64,000 nucleotides of DNA from the NCBI RefSeq assembly GCF_020329435.1, contig NZ_JAGKJK010000003.1:310001-374000 (forward strand), written 5' to 3'. The notes beneath the pieces were generated by a model that saw only the letters and a program-made list of their open reading frames with translations, made no database searches and was not told where the DNA came from. Below are positions 8,984 to 18,046 of the stretch, piece after piece. Each line of letters begins with the position of its first letter. Within the stretch, counting starts at the first letter, position 1. The translations under genes and the position numbers were made by a program. The stretch is from Bradyrhizobium hereditatis. Its GTDB lineage: Bacteria > Pseudomonadota > Alphaproteobacteria > Rhizobiales > Xanthobacteraceae.

Positions 8984-10162
8984 ATGAACTTTTTCCGCTT
9001 CAGGAGCGACGCGTCCCACGCGTTTTGCTCAGGCGTTTCGCAAAAGCTGTCCGACATGGACGAGCATGAGTGGGATGCCCTCGTCAGTGATGACAATTTC
9101 TACAACAGCTACCGGTGGCTGCGAGGCCTCGAACATTCACTCGGTGCAACGGACGTGCTTTCCGTCCACGGGTCGGCCGGGCTCGTCGCCGCATGTACGC
9201 TTTGGGAAGGAGACCAATCGCCTGGGATGTTCTTCCTACCAGATTGCATGGCGGGCGTTCCGGGCCCCTGGCAAGAGGGCTTTCTTTGGCTCGGCGGTCG
9301 GCGCAACACACACAACGAGATTCCCTGCATTCAGGGCAGGCGAAGGCATCAGGCTCTAGCAGAGTTGGGACGCTGCGCGCTAGAGTATGCGCAGCAGCGG
9401 GGATATGCCGGCTTTGTGATGCCGTACATGCCCTACCAGGCTGCGGTGGAATTTGCAGATGCCATAGGCGGGGCCGTCGTTCTGCATTCTGCCCAAGCCT
9501 CGTTGGAGGTGCCTGATACAGGGCTTGCCGGAATGATGGCAAGCTGGCGCGCGCATGATCGTAATCAGACCAAGTCTGAAATCGCGGCGTTCCGGCGAAT
9601 GGGAAGCCGGGTCGAATGGGGCGCGCCCGACGAACTCGATGACTCGGTAACCGCTGATCTCATCACCCAAAACAGGTCACGGTATGGCGGCACGCAGAAT
9701 CGCGAGTGGATGCAAGGGATCCTCGCGGGGCAGAGAAAGTCAGGTGTATCGTATTTCGGAGCCGCAGCAGTTTCCAAACGTGATGAAGATATGACAGCGC
9801 TGGCGATCTTCTATCGCTTTGGAGCGACACTTCACTTGCGCTACTTCGGGGCAAACTACAGGCTCGATCTCAATGACTACAGATACTTCGTCCTTTGCTA
9901 CTATGAGCCCCTCAACTACGCTGCGGCGAACGGCCTCACGAAACTGCGGCTTTCAACCTCCGCTCTGCGCGCCAAGGTGAACCGTGGGGCAAAGATCGAG
10001 CCACAAGCCTTGGTCGTCAAATGCGCCGATGAACAGAAGATCTGCCACTCCGAGGCCAAGCGGCACAACCGCCGAATGCTCAAGGAATATCAGGACGAGT
10101 TCCCTGGCCATCTGAGCCGGGATTGGGAATTGGTCGGGTCCCATCAAAATCCAACAAACTGA
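8984..10162 (+). CDS. GNAT / FemAB-like acyl- or aminoacyl-transferase
   Basis: The 392-residue product resembles the large two-lobed GNAT proteins (Acetyltransf_6 / FemAB-like, 'peptidoglycan biosynthesis/recognition'). Supporting segments are a long middle helix with basic residues (WRAHDRNQTKSEIAAFRRMG), a beta-strand block ALAIFYRFGATLHLRYFGAN, and the terminal LRLSTSALRAKVNRGAKIEP typical of the second GNAT lobe. Members transfer acyl groups from CoA or aminoacyl groups from tRNA. Next to an ATP-grasp ligase and a methyltransferase the latter would suggest building a small peptide, which is inference. No signal peptide is seen. Confidence 0.7.
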   Translation: MNFFRFRSDASHAFCSGVSQKLSDMDEHEWDALVSDDNFYNSYRWLRGLEHSLGATDVLSVHGSAGLVAACTLWEGDQSPGMFFLPDCMAGVPGPWQEGFLWLGGRRNTHNEIPCIQGRRRHQALAELGRCALEYAQQRGYAGFVMPYMPYQAAVEFADAIGGAVVLHSAQASLEVPDTGLAGMMASWRAHDRNQTKSEIAAFRRMGSRVEWGAPDELDDSVTADLITQNRSRYGGTQNREWMQGILAGQRKSGVSYFGAAAVSKRDEDMTALAIFYRFGATLHLRYFGANYRLDLNDYRYFVLCYYEPLNYAAANGLTKLRLSTSALRAKVNRGAKIEPQALVVKCADEQKICHSEAKRHNRRMLKEYQDEFPGHLSRDWELVGSHQNPTN

Positions 10163-10652
10163 ACAAGCGCCACATGCTGCACCCTGTGTATCTCTTCCGT
10201 CCTATCGCCCCGGGCGCTCTTGACGGCGTTCTGGCCTCGTCAGCGAACGGGAGGATTTGGTCTATCATGGTCTTGATAATAGCAACCGGTCCTCGATGGC
10301 ATGTCCGCACTGTCGGCCGCCATCTCCACTGAACCGAGCACTCCATCTCGTTCCAGACGAGTCTTCCTGCGGAGCGTGCGAGCACGCCGCGCGCCTGACC
10401 ACCTTCACATCGAGAAGCTGGAGGGGAATGGCGCGACCGGGGTTCGAAAGCCGAAGGCTAGGACAGGACAGGCGCCGACAGTATCGCACCGCGATGGGCA
10501 CGTGCCGCGCCTACACCCCACTATTGCAAAAGCACGTCTTTCGTATCGCCATATCGCCAGGCGGCTTGAAAACGTCGAGTGTGTCAGGGATCGTTGCCCG
10601 ACTTGATCCCCGGTCCCAGGGCAACTTTCGTTGAGCGGCCTATAGAACCCAA
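10163..10652. other. Intergenic, nothing recognised
   Basis: About 490 bases between the convergent GNAT and alanine dehydrogenase genes. No supported gene; the terminator of alanine dehydrogenase lies at its right end. Confidence 0.4.
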
Positions 10653-10680
10653 AAAAGAAGGCCACTCCGATGGAGTGGCC
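10653..10680 (-). terminator. Rho-independent terminator of ald
   Basis: A perfect 9-bp stem (GGCCACTCC / GGAGTGGCC) with a 3-base loop is followed, on the minus strand, by TTC and a run of six T. It lies about 40 bases after the ald stop codon. Confidence 0.9.
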
Positions 10681-10718
10681 CAAGTCAGGGAGGAAACGCC
10701 CTTGAGGGGCCTCTGGGA

Positions 10719-11831
10719 TCAGGCCGCAGCCTGTTCGATCGGTGAGAATGGCAGGCCGAGACTCTCGGCTACGGCCCGATAAGTCAGGCGGCCGCGATAG
10801 ACATTGAGGCCTGCGCGCAGATGCGGGTTTTCGAGCACGGCTGCAAATCCCTTGTTGGCGAGAGCCAAACCAAATGGCAGCGTGGCGTTATTTAGTGCTT
10901 GGCTCGAGGTGAGCGGGACAGCTCCGGGCATATTAGCGACGCAGTAATGAATGACGCCGTCGATCTCGTAAGTTGGATCAGCGTGGGTCGTCGGACGCGA
11001 TGTCTCAAAGCAGCCACCTTGATCAATGGCGACGTCAACGATCACCGAGCCTTTGCGCATCGAGCTCAGCATGCCGCGGCTGACCAATTTCGGCGCGCTC
11101 GCGCCGGGAACGAGCACCGCACCGACAACAACATCGGCCGCAAATACTTCCTCCTCAACGGCGTCAATTGTCGAAAACCTGGTACGAACGCGACCTTCGA
11201 ACAGCTCATCTAGCTCACGAAGCCGAGGTATCGACCGCTCGAGGATAGTGACCTCGGCGCCCAAGCCCGCCGCCATCCGTGCCGCATGCGTACCGACGAC
11301 GCCGCCTCCAATCACCACGATGCGGGCCGGCTGAACACCGGGCACACCACCGATCAATAACCCCCGCCCGCCTGCATACCGTTTCAGGGCGCTACCTGCC
11401 GCCTCGATCGCAAGCCGGCCCGCGACCTCACTCATCGGCGCAAGCAGCGGAAGACCGCCATGCGCATCGGTGACAGTTTCGTAGGCGATTGCGGTGCACC
11501 CAGACTTTAGCAGGCCCTTAGCCTGCTCCGGATCCGGCGCCAGATGCAGATAAGTGAAGAGAATCTGGTTTTCTCTCAATTGCGCCCATTCGGAAGATTG
11601 GGGCTCTTTAACCTTTATGATCATCTCGCTTGATGCGAATATCTCATGAGCGGAGTCCAGAATCGTTGCGCCGGCCTTGCGATATTGATCATCCGTTGTG
11701 CCAATGCCGGTGCCGGCATTCGTCTCGACCAGCACGCTGTGGCCGGCGGCCACATATTCGCGGACGGCTCCAGGCGTCAGACCTACGCGATATTCGTGCG
11801 TCTTGATTTCCTTGGGAACACCGATCTTCAC
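10719..11831 (-). CDS. ald: Alanine dehydrogenase
   Basis: The GTG at 11831 gives the canonical start VKIGVPKEIKTHEYRVGL and a 370-residue protein, the family's usual length; the open frame extends further upstream without resemblance. The enzyme interconverts L-alanine and pyruvate plus ammonium with NAD(H), in the cytosol. Visible family features are EYRVGLTPGAV, the catalytic lysine and histidine region MIIKVKEPQ and FTYLHLAP, and the NAD-binding IVVIGGGVVGTHAARMA. It is monocistronic with its own terminator. In rhizobia alanine dehydrogenase can fix ammonium or oxidise alanine in free-living cells and bacteroids. No defect was seen. Confidence 0.95.
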   Translation of the reverse strand: MKIGVPKEIKTHEYRVGLTPGAVREYVAAGHSVLVETNAGTGIGTTDDQYRKAGATILDSAHEIFASSEMIIKVKEPQSSEWAQLRENQILFTYLHLAPDPEQAKGLLKSGCTAIAYETVTDAHGGLPLLAPMSEVAGRLAIEAAGSALKRYAGGRGLLIGGVPGVQPARIVVIGGGVVGTHAARMAAGLGAEVTILERSIPRLRELDELFEGRVRTRFSTIDAVEEEVFAADVVVGAVLVPGASAPKLVSRGMLSSMRKGSVIVDVAIDQGGCFETSRPTTHADPTYEIDGVIHYCVANMPGAVPLTSSQALNNATLPFGLALANKGFAAVLENPHLRAGLNVYRGRLTYRAVAESLGLPFSPIEQAAA

Positions 11832-12411
11832 CTGCCATCTCCGTACTTGGATGACCTTATCTAGTCGGAAGATCGGTTTGTTTTCCTGCAAACTTGCGAA
11901 GCAAGTGCTGTGTGAAGCAGAAATCCAGCAATATTTGGCACTGTTTTGCAGGATTCCAAACAAGAACCGGGCAACATCAATACGACGATCCACGCCGAGC
12001 TTGGCATCAGTGCGACCCAGCGCTCGGATCAGTCACACCGAAGTCTCGAAGCGAATGTGACTCTACTGCGATGGCGCCGGCAGCCCGCGCTGTAAGACAA
12101 GGAACATCACAGGGCATCTACCGATAATTGAGTTCAACCGGTTGCCTCAACAAACGCGACCCGACCTGCGGAGCGCCTAGTCGACCACGTCTCGTGTCTG
12201 ACCAAGATGGAACCGACCTAGAATCTTTGGATCTATTTACCCGAAATGCGAAGCCGATAGATCGATCGGAAGTGCAAGTGTTCTAAACCTGCATCAGTGC
12301 CGCCCTCCTCGGTTGAACCAGGGCAGCGCTAGCGGCACTCGCAAGTATTTTCGTGCCTGAGAAGGCCTGTGATACCTTCCGCCAGATCCAGCAGGCTACT
12401 TGCATCGAGAC
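11832..12411. other. Intergenic upstream of ald
   Basis: About 580 bases between two minus-strand genes. It must contain the ald promoter, but no element could be assigned with confidence. Confidence 0.4.
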
Positions 12412-13962
12412 TCATGCTGCCAAGGCTTGGCGCGGTCCATCACCAGAAACGCCGTTTTGTTTTGCAGGCAGACTAAACTGGAACACAGCGCCCCGAGGTT
12501 TATTCGCGGTGACCCATAACCGTCCCCCATGCGCCTCGATGATCGAACGAGAGATGACCAAGCCCATTCCCATCCCCTCGGGCTTGGTGGTGTAAAAGGC
12601 CTCGAAGAGGCGGTCCACGATATTCGGATCCACGCCCGGTCCGGTATCCCGCACAGACACGAGTACGCGGTCAGAGGCATCGCTTGAAGTGCTAATCCTG
12701 AGCTCCTCCGCGTCCGCGATACAAATCATCGCGTCCACGGCGTTCATGACAAGATTAAGAATCACCTGTTGCAGCTGGACGCGATCGCCTTGCACGAGCG
12801 GTAAACCGGTCGCGAGGTCTGTCTGCAGCGAAAGGCCGTGCTTTAGCACTTCGCTTCGGGTCAGAGCGACGACATCAAGGACAGCGTTGTTGATGTCGAT
12901 GCTGTCCTTCCGAGGCGGTGCCTTCTTCAGAAGTCCGCGAATCCGGCTCACGACCTCCCCGGCCCGTACCCCATCTTTAACGATCAGGTCTAGGGACTGA
13001 CGGACCTGCTCAAGATTTGGCGGATCAACGCCGAGCCAGCGCAAAGCTGCCTGTGCGTTCATTACCACCGCACTGATTGGCTGGTTTACCTCGTGAGCAA
13101 TTGAGGCCGTGAGTTGCCCCATAGTTGCGACGCGATTGGCGTGCGCGAGCTCAGCCTGCGCCGATCGCAAGGCGTCGGACGCCAATGAATAGTCTGTGAG
13201 GTCGTGAAAGATCGAAAGGATGGCTTCAACCCGCTCCGACTTGGAGTGCAAGGGCGAATGGCTTATCGAGATATAGCGTCGAGTGTCAGGGTAAGTAAAC
13301 CAGTCCGCATACCTGACTTCTTCTCCCTCCAAACATCGGTCGTGCTTCGGTTTGACCGTCTGCTCAAAAACTTTAGTTCCTAAGACATCAGCCACGTGCA
13401 TTCCGACGAGATCCTTCGCTGATCTTCCCGAAATGAGTTCGAAGACCGGATTAACGCGTTGGTACCGATAGTCCCGCCCAATGATGCAGATTGCATCCGG
13501 TGAACGCTCAAAAACCAGCTGCGTCAGATGCTCCGCCCGTTTGAGATCGGTGACATCTTGGACCGCTCCGAACAGGCTGAGAGGTCGGCCAGACGCGTCC
13601 CTCGTCAGATCACCCTGACTGTGGACAAACCGCACCTCGCCGTCTGGCCTCACTATCCGATAATTAAGGTCGTAGCGAGAGCCGCCGCGTAGCGTGTGCG
13701 CTAGTACTGAGCTCCAGATTGCACGATCCTCCGGATGCAACCGCTCGGTCACTTCCTCAATCGTAATGGTGCCCTCACGCGGCGCGAGCCCGAAGATGCG
13801 ACATGCTTCGTCCGAAAAGGTGATCCGTTCTGTTCTGAGATCGCGTTCCCAGTAGCCGACGTGGGCGATGCGTTGCGCTTGCTCGAGCAGCTCCTCTCTC
13901 CGGCGCACTTCGTACGGCACCTCGCGCGGAGCAGCGGGACGGATTAATCGTTGCCACAACAT
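12412..13962 (-). CDS. PAS-domain sensor histidine kinase (soluble)
   Basis: The ATG at 13962 follows GGAGGGG and gives 516 residues. Two PAS domains come first (about residues 30-140, with HVGYWERDL and VQDVTDLKRAE; and 150-270, starting FERSPDAICIIG). A HisKA domain has the phospho-acceptor in SIAHEVNQPISAVV. The ATPase domain has the N box NLVMNAVDAM, G1 DTGPGVD and G2 GMGMGLVISRSI. No membrane segment is visible, so it senses something inside the cell, by PAS-bound ligand or partner. The architecture resembles FixL-type and other rhizobial PAS kinases, but no heme-pocket claim is made. No response regulator gene lies nearby, so it is an orphan kinase. Confidence 0.9.
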   Translation of the reverse strand: MLWQRLIRPAAPREVPYEVRRREELLEQAQRIAHVGYWERDLRTERITFSDEACRIFGLAPREGTITIEEVTERLHPEDRAIWSSVLAHTLRGGSRYDLNYRIVRPDGEVRFVHSQGDLTRDASGRPLSLFGAVQDVTDLKRAEHLTQLVFERSPDAICIIGRDYRYQRVNPVFELISGRSAKDLVGMHVADVLGTKVFEQTVKPKHDRCLEGEEVRYADWFTYPDTRRYISISHSPLHSKSERVEAILSIFHDLTDYSLASDALRSAQAELAHANRVATMGQLTASIAHEVNQPISAVVMNAQAALRWLGVDPPNLEQVRQSLDLIVKDGVRAGEVVSRIRGLLKKAPPRKDSIDINNAVLDVVALTRSEVLKHGLSLQTDLATGLPLVQGDRVQLQQVILNLVMNAVDAMICIADAEELRISTSSDASDRVLVSVRDTGPGVDPNIVDRLFEAFYTTKPEGMGMGLVISRSIIEAHGGRLWVTANKPRGAVFQFSLPAKQNGVSGDGPRQALAA

Positions 13963-14536
13963 GATTGTCCCCTCCACACCATCGCCGATCAAGAAGAGGA
14001 TTTCTTATGGGTAGCCGACCATACGGCTCATCCCGTTACAGGGTTTGTGATGCCCGGCTCAATCGCAGTCGAGTCGATCGCCAACCCTCAGGTACAATCA
14101 CGCCTCCAAAGGCCGGCTAAATGCCGCCAACCTTGCACGTACTCCTGAACAGAACGGGGCCACAACATAGCTCACTAATTCAAAGGGATCAACCGCGTGC
14201 CCATACCCGATGAACACGCTAGGATCTCGAGGGAAGCGGTCACTACAAGGCAGTTCTTCCTGAATAGGATCACAGGATCTTCGCAAATTTCGTCTACGCC
14301 CAACGCCCTGCTTTCGATGGCCTGCTCAAATTCATCGTTGCCGTCGGCTGCCAAGGCGAGAGAAAATTGGGAGGCAGTCCGCTTTGCCAGCGGATCCTAA
14401 GTAGCTTCGAGCACGCCAGGAAGACCTTCAAGGCGCCGAACACAGAGTGCTCAGACTTAGCAATTCGGCGTGTGCCGGCTCGTCCTAGCTGCGACACAGG
14501 ACGTCAAACCAGACGCAAATATGGAAAGCGAACATG
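13963..14536. other. Intergenic, nothing recognised
   Basis: About 570 bases between the kinase and the glutamate dehydrogenase gene. Only short frames without family resemblance were seen. Confidence 0.4.
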
Positions 14537-15796
14537 TTATGGGAACAGGCCACGTGTTTCCTTTGCACTTCGAACACGATCCACACCTATGGCCATTGCC
14601 GCCGTGCGATTGAATATGCTCTCCCCCCTACTTCGTGCCAGTACGCGATCGAAGGCACGATCCAGAAGTTGATACTCCTGACGCGTTACCTCCTCCTCCT
14701 CCCAGAATAACCGCTGGAGATCCTGCACCCATTCGAAGTAGCTGACCACCACACCTCCCGAATTGCACAGAATGTCGGGGATGAGGAAGACTTCGTCCTG
14801 ACGGCCTTCCAAGATCTGATCGGCTTCCGGTGTTGTCGGGCCGTTGGCGCCCTCAGCAAGAATACGGCAGCGCAGCTTACCCGCTATGTCGGCGTCGATG
14901 ACCCGTTCCACTGCAGCTGGAACAAGCACGTCACAGGGCATCGTCAGCATCTCTGCTGGGTCTAGAGCGAGTTCGTTTGAATAGCCATCCAGGCTACCTT
15001 GCGAGGCCGCATGTCTGACCAGTTGTGGTATGTCGAGCCCCTGAGGCCGATAGAGCGCGCCCGTGTGATCGCTGACCGCGATCACCTTCACCCCCATATT
15101 TTGCAGCTCGAGCGCGGCGACCGAACCGACATTTCCAAAGCCTTGAACGACGGCTGTTGCGCCATCGAGACGGAGCTTGAGCTCGTCCGCGGCGCGGCGA
15201 ACCAAATGAGCCACACCCCGGCCTGTCGCTTCACGGCGACCGAGCGTTCCGCCGGCGCTGACAGGTTTACCTGTCACGATCTCGGTGACGGTTTGGCCCT
15301 GATACATCGAGTATGTATCCATGAACCACGCCATGATCTGCTCGTTTGTCCCAAGGTCGGGAGCCATGACATCTGTGTGCGGCCCAACAAAGGGGATCAT
15401 TTCCTGCATATACCGGCGCGACAGGGCCTCAAGCTCACGCTTTGACAAGCTGGAAGGGTCGACGTTAATTCCGCCCTTGGCGCCACCATATGGCAGTCCA
15501 ACCAGCGCACACTTCCAGCTCATCCAGATAGCAAGCGCTGCGACTTCGCCGAGGTCAACTGTTGGCGCGAACCTGGTACCCCCTTTTGTCGGGCCAAGCG
15601 TCAGGTGGTGCTGCACCCGGTAGCCCTCGAACACCGCCGTTGTGCCGTCATCACGGTGAATTGGACACGACACTGTGACAGATCGCTTCGGCAGCAATAG
15701 GCGGGGTCTTGCGTCATCCGGTATCCCCAGATAATTCGCGATCACCTCGAATTGCTTTACGGCCATCTCAAACACTGGCCCACGGTATGCAGTCAC
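14537..15796 (-). CDS. gdhA: Glutamate (Glu/Leu/Phe/Val family) dehydrogenase
   Basis: The 419-residue product is full length for hexameric Glu dehydrogenases. It interconverts glutamate and 2-oxoglutarate plus ammonium with NAD(P)(H). PYGGAKGGINVDP carries the catalytic lysine, APDLGTNEQIMAWFMDTY follows, and AVVQGFGNVGSVAALEL is the dinucleotide-binding glycine motif. The GTG start has AGGAG six bases before it. Cofactor preference cannot be read reliably. With ald close by on the same strand the two could serve ammonium/amino-acid nitrogen exchange, but the histidine kinase and long gaps separate them, so they are not one operon. Confidence 0.92.
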   Translation of the reverse strand: MTAYRGPVFEMAVKQFEVIANYLGIPDDARPRLLLPKRSVTVSCPIHRDDGTTAVFEGYRVQHHLTLGPTKGGTRFAPTVDLGEVAALAIWMSWKCALVGLPYGGAKGGINVDPSSLSKRELEALSRRYMQEMIPFVGPHTDVMAPDLGTNEQIMAWFMDTYSMYQGQTVTEIVTGKPVSAGGTLGRREATGRGVAHLVRRAADELKLRLDGATAVVQGFGNVGSVAALELQNMGVKVIAVSDHTGALYRPQGLDIPQLVRHAASQGSLDGYSNELALDPAEMLTMPCDVLVPAAVERVIDADIAGKLRCRILAEGANGPTTPEADQILEGRQDEVFLIPDILCNSGGVVVSYFEWVQDLQRLFWEEEEVTRQEYQLLDRAFDRVLARSRGESIFNRTAAMAIGVDRVRSAKETRGLFP

Positions 15797-16600
15797 GCTA
15801 GCTCCTGAGGCTGGATTTGAAACATCGGATGCTCAGCACACCAAGCTCTCTAGTGCGGGTGCGCGTTTTCCGATGGGGAGGAGACAATTTATTCAATGGG
15901 CAAGATCGCGCCTCGCGGTCACGCCAAAAATACAACCAATGCGACGAAAGCGAGATTTACCAGGGCCGCCACGAATGCCCAACAGCGAATCGCCGCGGGC
16001 GAAAATTCAAGACTGTCCTGCGAAGTGTCGACCCAAAGTGGCGGCATTCAAGTTAGTTCCAAGAAGCGGGTTAAGAGACAAACCTGCATAAGAGCAGAAA
16101 CCGCCCACGCCGCGAAAACCGACCGCTTCGAGCGCGCTTAGAGCCCTTGCCGTTACACCGAGCGAACTCGCAACTGAGGAGCCGTCACTCCCGGCTCCTT
16201 CGCAGCTGACAACAGGTGCGTAGGCCGCATCAACATCACTCCTCGATCCGGCAAGTGGATCCGGCGGGTCGGCCGCTGTTCTACCCCTCACGTTCGATCT
16301 CGTATCCAGTGATGACAGAATAACATTCCTAACGCACGATACTCGGCGTTACGCGCGGCATTCCTCCACTCTTTCGGTGAAATTCACCGCAGAAGTACTG
16401 GCTTGCGAGGCATTTCTTCAGGTCCCGCCGAAAGGCCGATCGAATCAATTTATTGGCCGATAAGTCGAGCAATTTTGGTTGAACGGCCGAGGGCTCGTCC
16501 CCGCGCCGGCAATGGGTAACGTCCCTTTTTGACGTATGCTGCAAGATGTAGAGGCGAGGCCTCTTGCAAGAGAAAGCAACGGTCTTTCTCCTGCGTGCAA
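15797..16600. other. Intergenic, nothing recognised
   Basis: About 800 bases. A minus-strand frame at 16007-16291 has no family resemblance. A 7-bp hairpin (GAGAAAG / CTTTCTC, 16570-16590) lies just after the SDR stop codon and might act as a weak terminator, but it lacks a T run. Confidence 0.4.
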
Positions 16601-17383
16601 TTAGCCGGTCGTTGTGAGATCGAGTTTCAGCGTGCGCGGCAACGATCGGCCACCGTCCATGATGATTGATTGTCCCGTCACAGCAGAAAAATCTGGAGTA
16701 CAGAGAAGGGCAGACATTCGGGCAACCTCCTGTTCCGTCACGAGTCTTGCCAAGGGCGTTTCCGCGATCACGGAACTCTTGTAGCCGACCGTCGTGTCGG
16801 TGCGCTCGCTGGCGATCTGGCCGGGCACAATTGCATTTACGGTGACGAGTGGCGCAAACTCGAGCGCGAGGCATTCCGTCAAATGGATGAGAGCCTGTTT
16901 GGCAAGGCCATATACCGAATGCGACCGCGCGTAGGCCGACGTTGCGCTCACATTGATGATCCGTCCCCAACCGGTACGCTCCATGCCTGCGATCGCGCTT
17001 TGAGCGAGCTGGTACGGCGCCCTTACGTTGATCGCCATCACCGTCTCCCACTGCGAGAGGGGCAACGACCGAAACGGCGCATCCGCATAGGGACCTGCAT
17101 TGTTGACCAGGATGTTGACGTCTCCGAGACGCTCCGCGATGCGCGAAACGAGTGCATACGGCGCCTCGGGATCGCTGAGATGACCCGGAAAGACCGCTGC
17201 CTTCCCACCGATTGCAGCGATGCGAGCGCAAACGCTTTCGCCGTCACTTAATGCACGCCGGCAGTGCACTGCTACACGCGCCCCTCGCCTAGCGAGTTCG
17301 ATGGCGATTGCAGCTCCCGCGCCGGACGAGGAACCGGTGACAAGGGCGACCTTGCCCTCAAGATCCTTTTCGCCCGCACTCAT
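16601..17383 (-). CDS. Short-chain dehydrogenase/reductase (SDR)
   Basis: The 260-residue product is a classical SDR. It has the NAD(P)-binding VALVTGSSSGAGAAIA, the NNAGPYADAPF motif, and an active site with Ser (INVSATSAYA) and the YxxxK pair in VYGLAKQAL. It oxidises an alcohol or reduces a carbonyl; the substrate is unknown. Its ATG overlaps the stop codon of the HapK-like gene upstream by ATGA, so the two are translationally coupled. The same HapK-then-SDR order with the same overlap recurs at 54407-55027, where the SDR is dead, so this pairing is functionally meaningful (inference). Confidence 0.9.
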   Translation of the reverse strand: MSAGEKDLEGKVALVTGSSSGAGAAIAIELARRGARVAVHCRRALSDGESVCARIAAIGGKAAVFPGHLSDPEAPYALVSRIAERLGDVNILVNNAGPYADAPFRSLPLSQWETVMAINVRAPYQLAQSAIAGMERTGWGRIINVSATSAYARSHSVYGLAKQALIHLTECLALEFAPLVTVNAIVPGQIASERTDTTVGYKSSVIAETPLARLVTEQEVARMSALLCTPDFSAVTGQSIIMDGGRSLPRTLKLDLTTTG

Positions 17384-17700
17384 GGATCAATCCTCGTAGA
17401 CCAGATGAACTTCAGTTTCGATTCGTCTAGATAGTTATTGTGTATTAGTTCGATCAGATCCTTAGCGGATGTAGCCAGCTCCGCCTCGTAGGCGGCGCGA
17501 TCGGTTACTTCGATCCGTTCTATATAGTCCCAAGGGCCGCCCTCGAACGGCACCGGTTCGGTGAGACGATGAATCCGATAGCTGCTAATCGTCTTCAGCT
17601 TTGCTGTGAACGGATAGTCGATCTCCCGTTCGAATCGTTCGTACTCGTCGCGGTCGACGCCGGGCTTCAATGCGGTCAGTATATAAACGACCGTCGTCAT
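17380..17700 (-). CDS. RedY/HapK-like small protein, copy 1
   Basis: The 106-residue product belongs to a small alpha/beta-barrel-like family that I match to RedY/HapK proteins (known from prodigiosin-type gene clusters) by the pattern LKPGVDRDEYERFERE, YRIHRLTE and WDYIERIEVTDRAAYEAEL. Its biochemical role is not established; dimeric ferredoxin-like barrels often act on small organic intermediates. AGGAG precedes the ATG. It overlaps the SDR start. Paralogues are at 41198-41518 and 54407-54730 and a dead one at 50660-50970. The family name is moderately sure; the paralogy is certain from the shared residues. Confidence 0.7.
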   Translation of the reverse strand: MTTVVYILTALKPGVDRDEYERFEREIDYPFTAKLKTISSYRIHRLTEPVPFEGGPWDYIERIEVTDRAAYEAELATSAKDLIELIHNNYLDESKLKFIWSTRIDP

Positions 17701-18046
17701 AGTCTGCTCCTTGTAAACAACTGCGACTTAGCGAAAGCAGAGAACTCTCACTTTGCAAATCCTTCTTGGCCCTTAGTTCAGGCTTTTGAGACGCGCTAAT
17801 TGTTGCCGATCGAGCATCGAGGCCAGTCGCGACTTGCCCTGGGTCACGATTCGGATTGACAGAACGCCAACGATTCCATCGTTCATTGCTGTGGATCGCC
17901 GAGTGTGGGGAGGAGTTGATCTGTCGCGGCTGTCTTTTTTATTGAACAAGCTCATCATCTTGGATCTCCCGCCCGTGGCTGCGCTACACGCTCAATGAAA
18001 TGCGCGTGCCACTGTCGATCGGATTCCACCAAACGAGTCGTGAGAC
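17701..18046. other. Intergenic, nothing recognised
   Basis: About 350 bases. A 61-codon minus-strand frame (17773-17958) has no resemblance to a family and was not called. Confidence 0.4.

Noticed and set aside
10420..10460. GGTTCGAA resembling a tRNA T-loop
   Set aside because: No matching acceptor, D or anticodon stems around it.
17773..17958. Short minus-strand frame between the HapK-like and LLM genes
   Set aside because: 61 codons without motif, signal or ribosome site.
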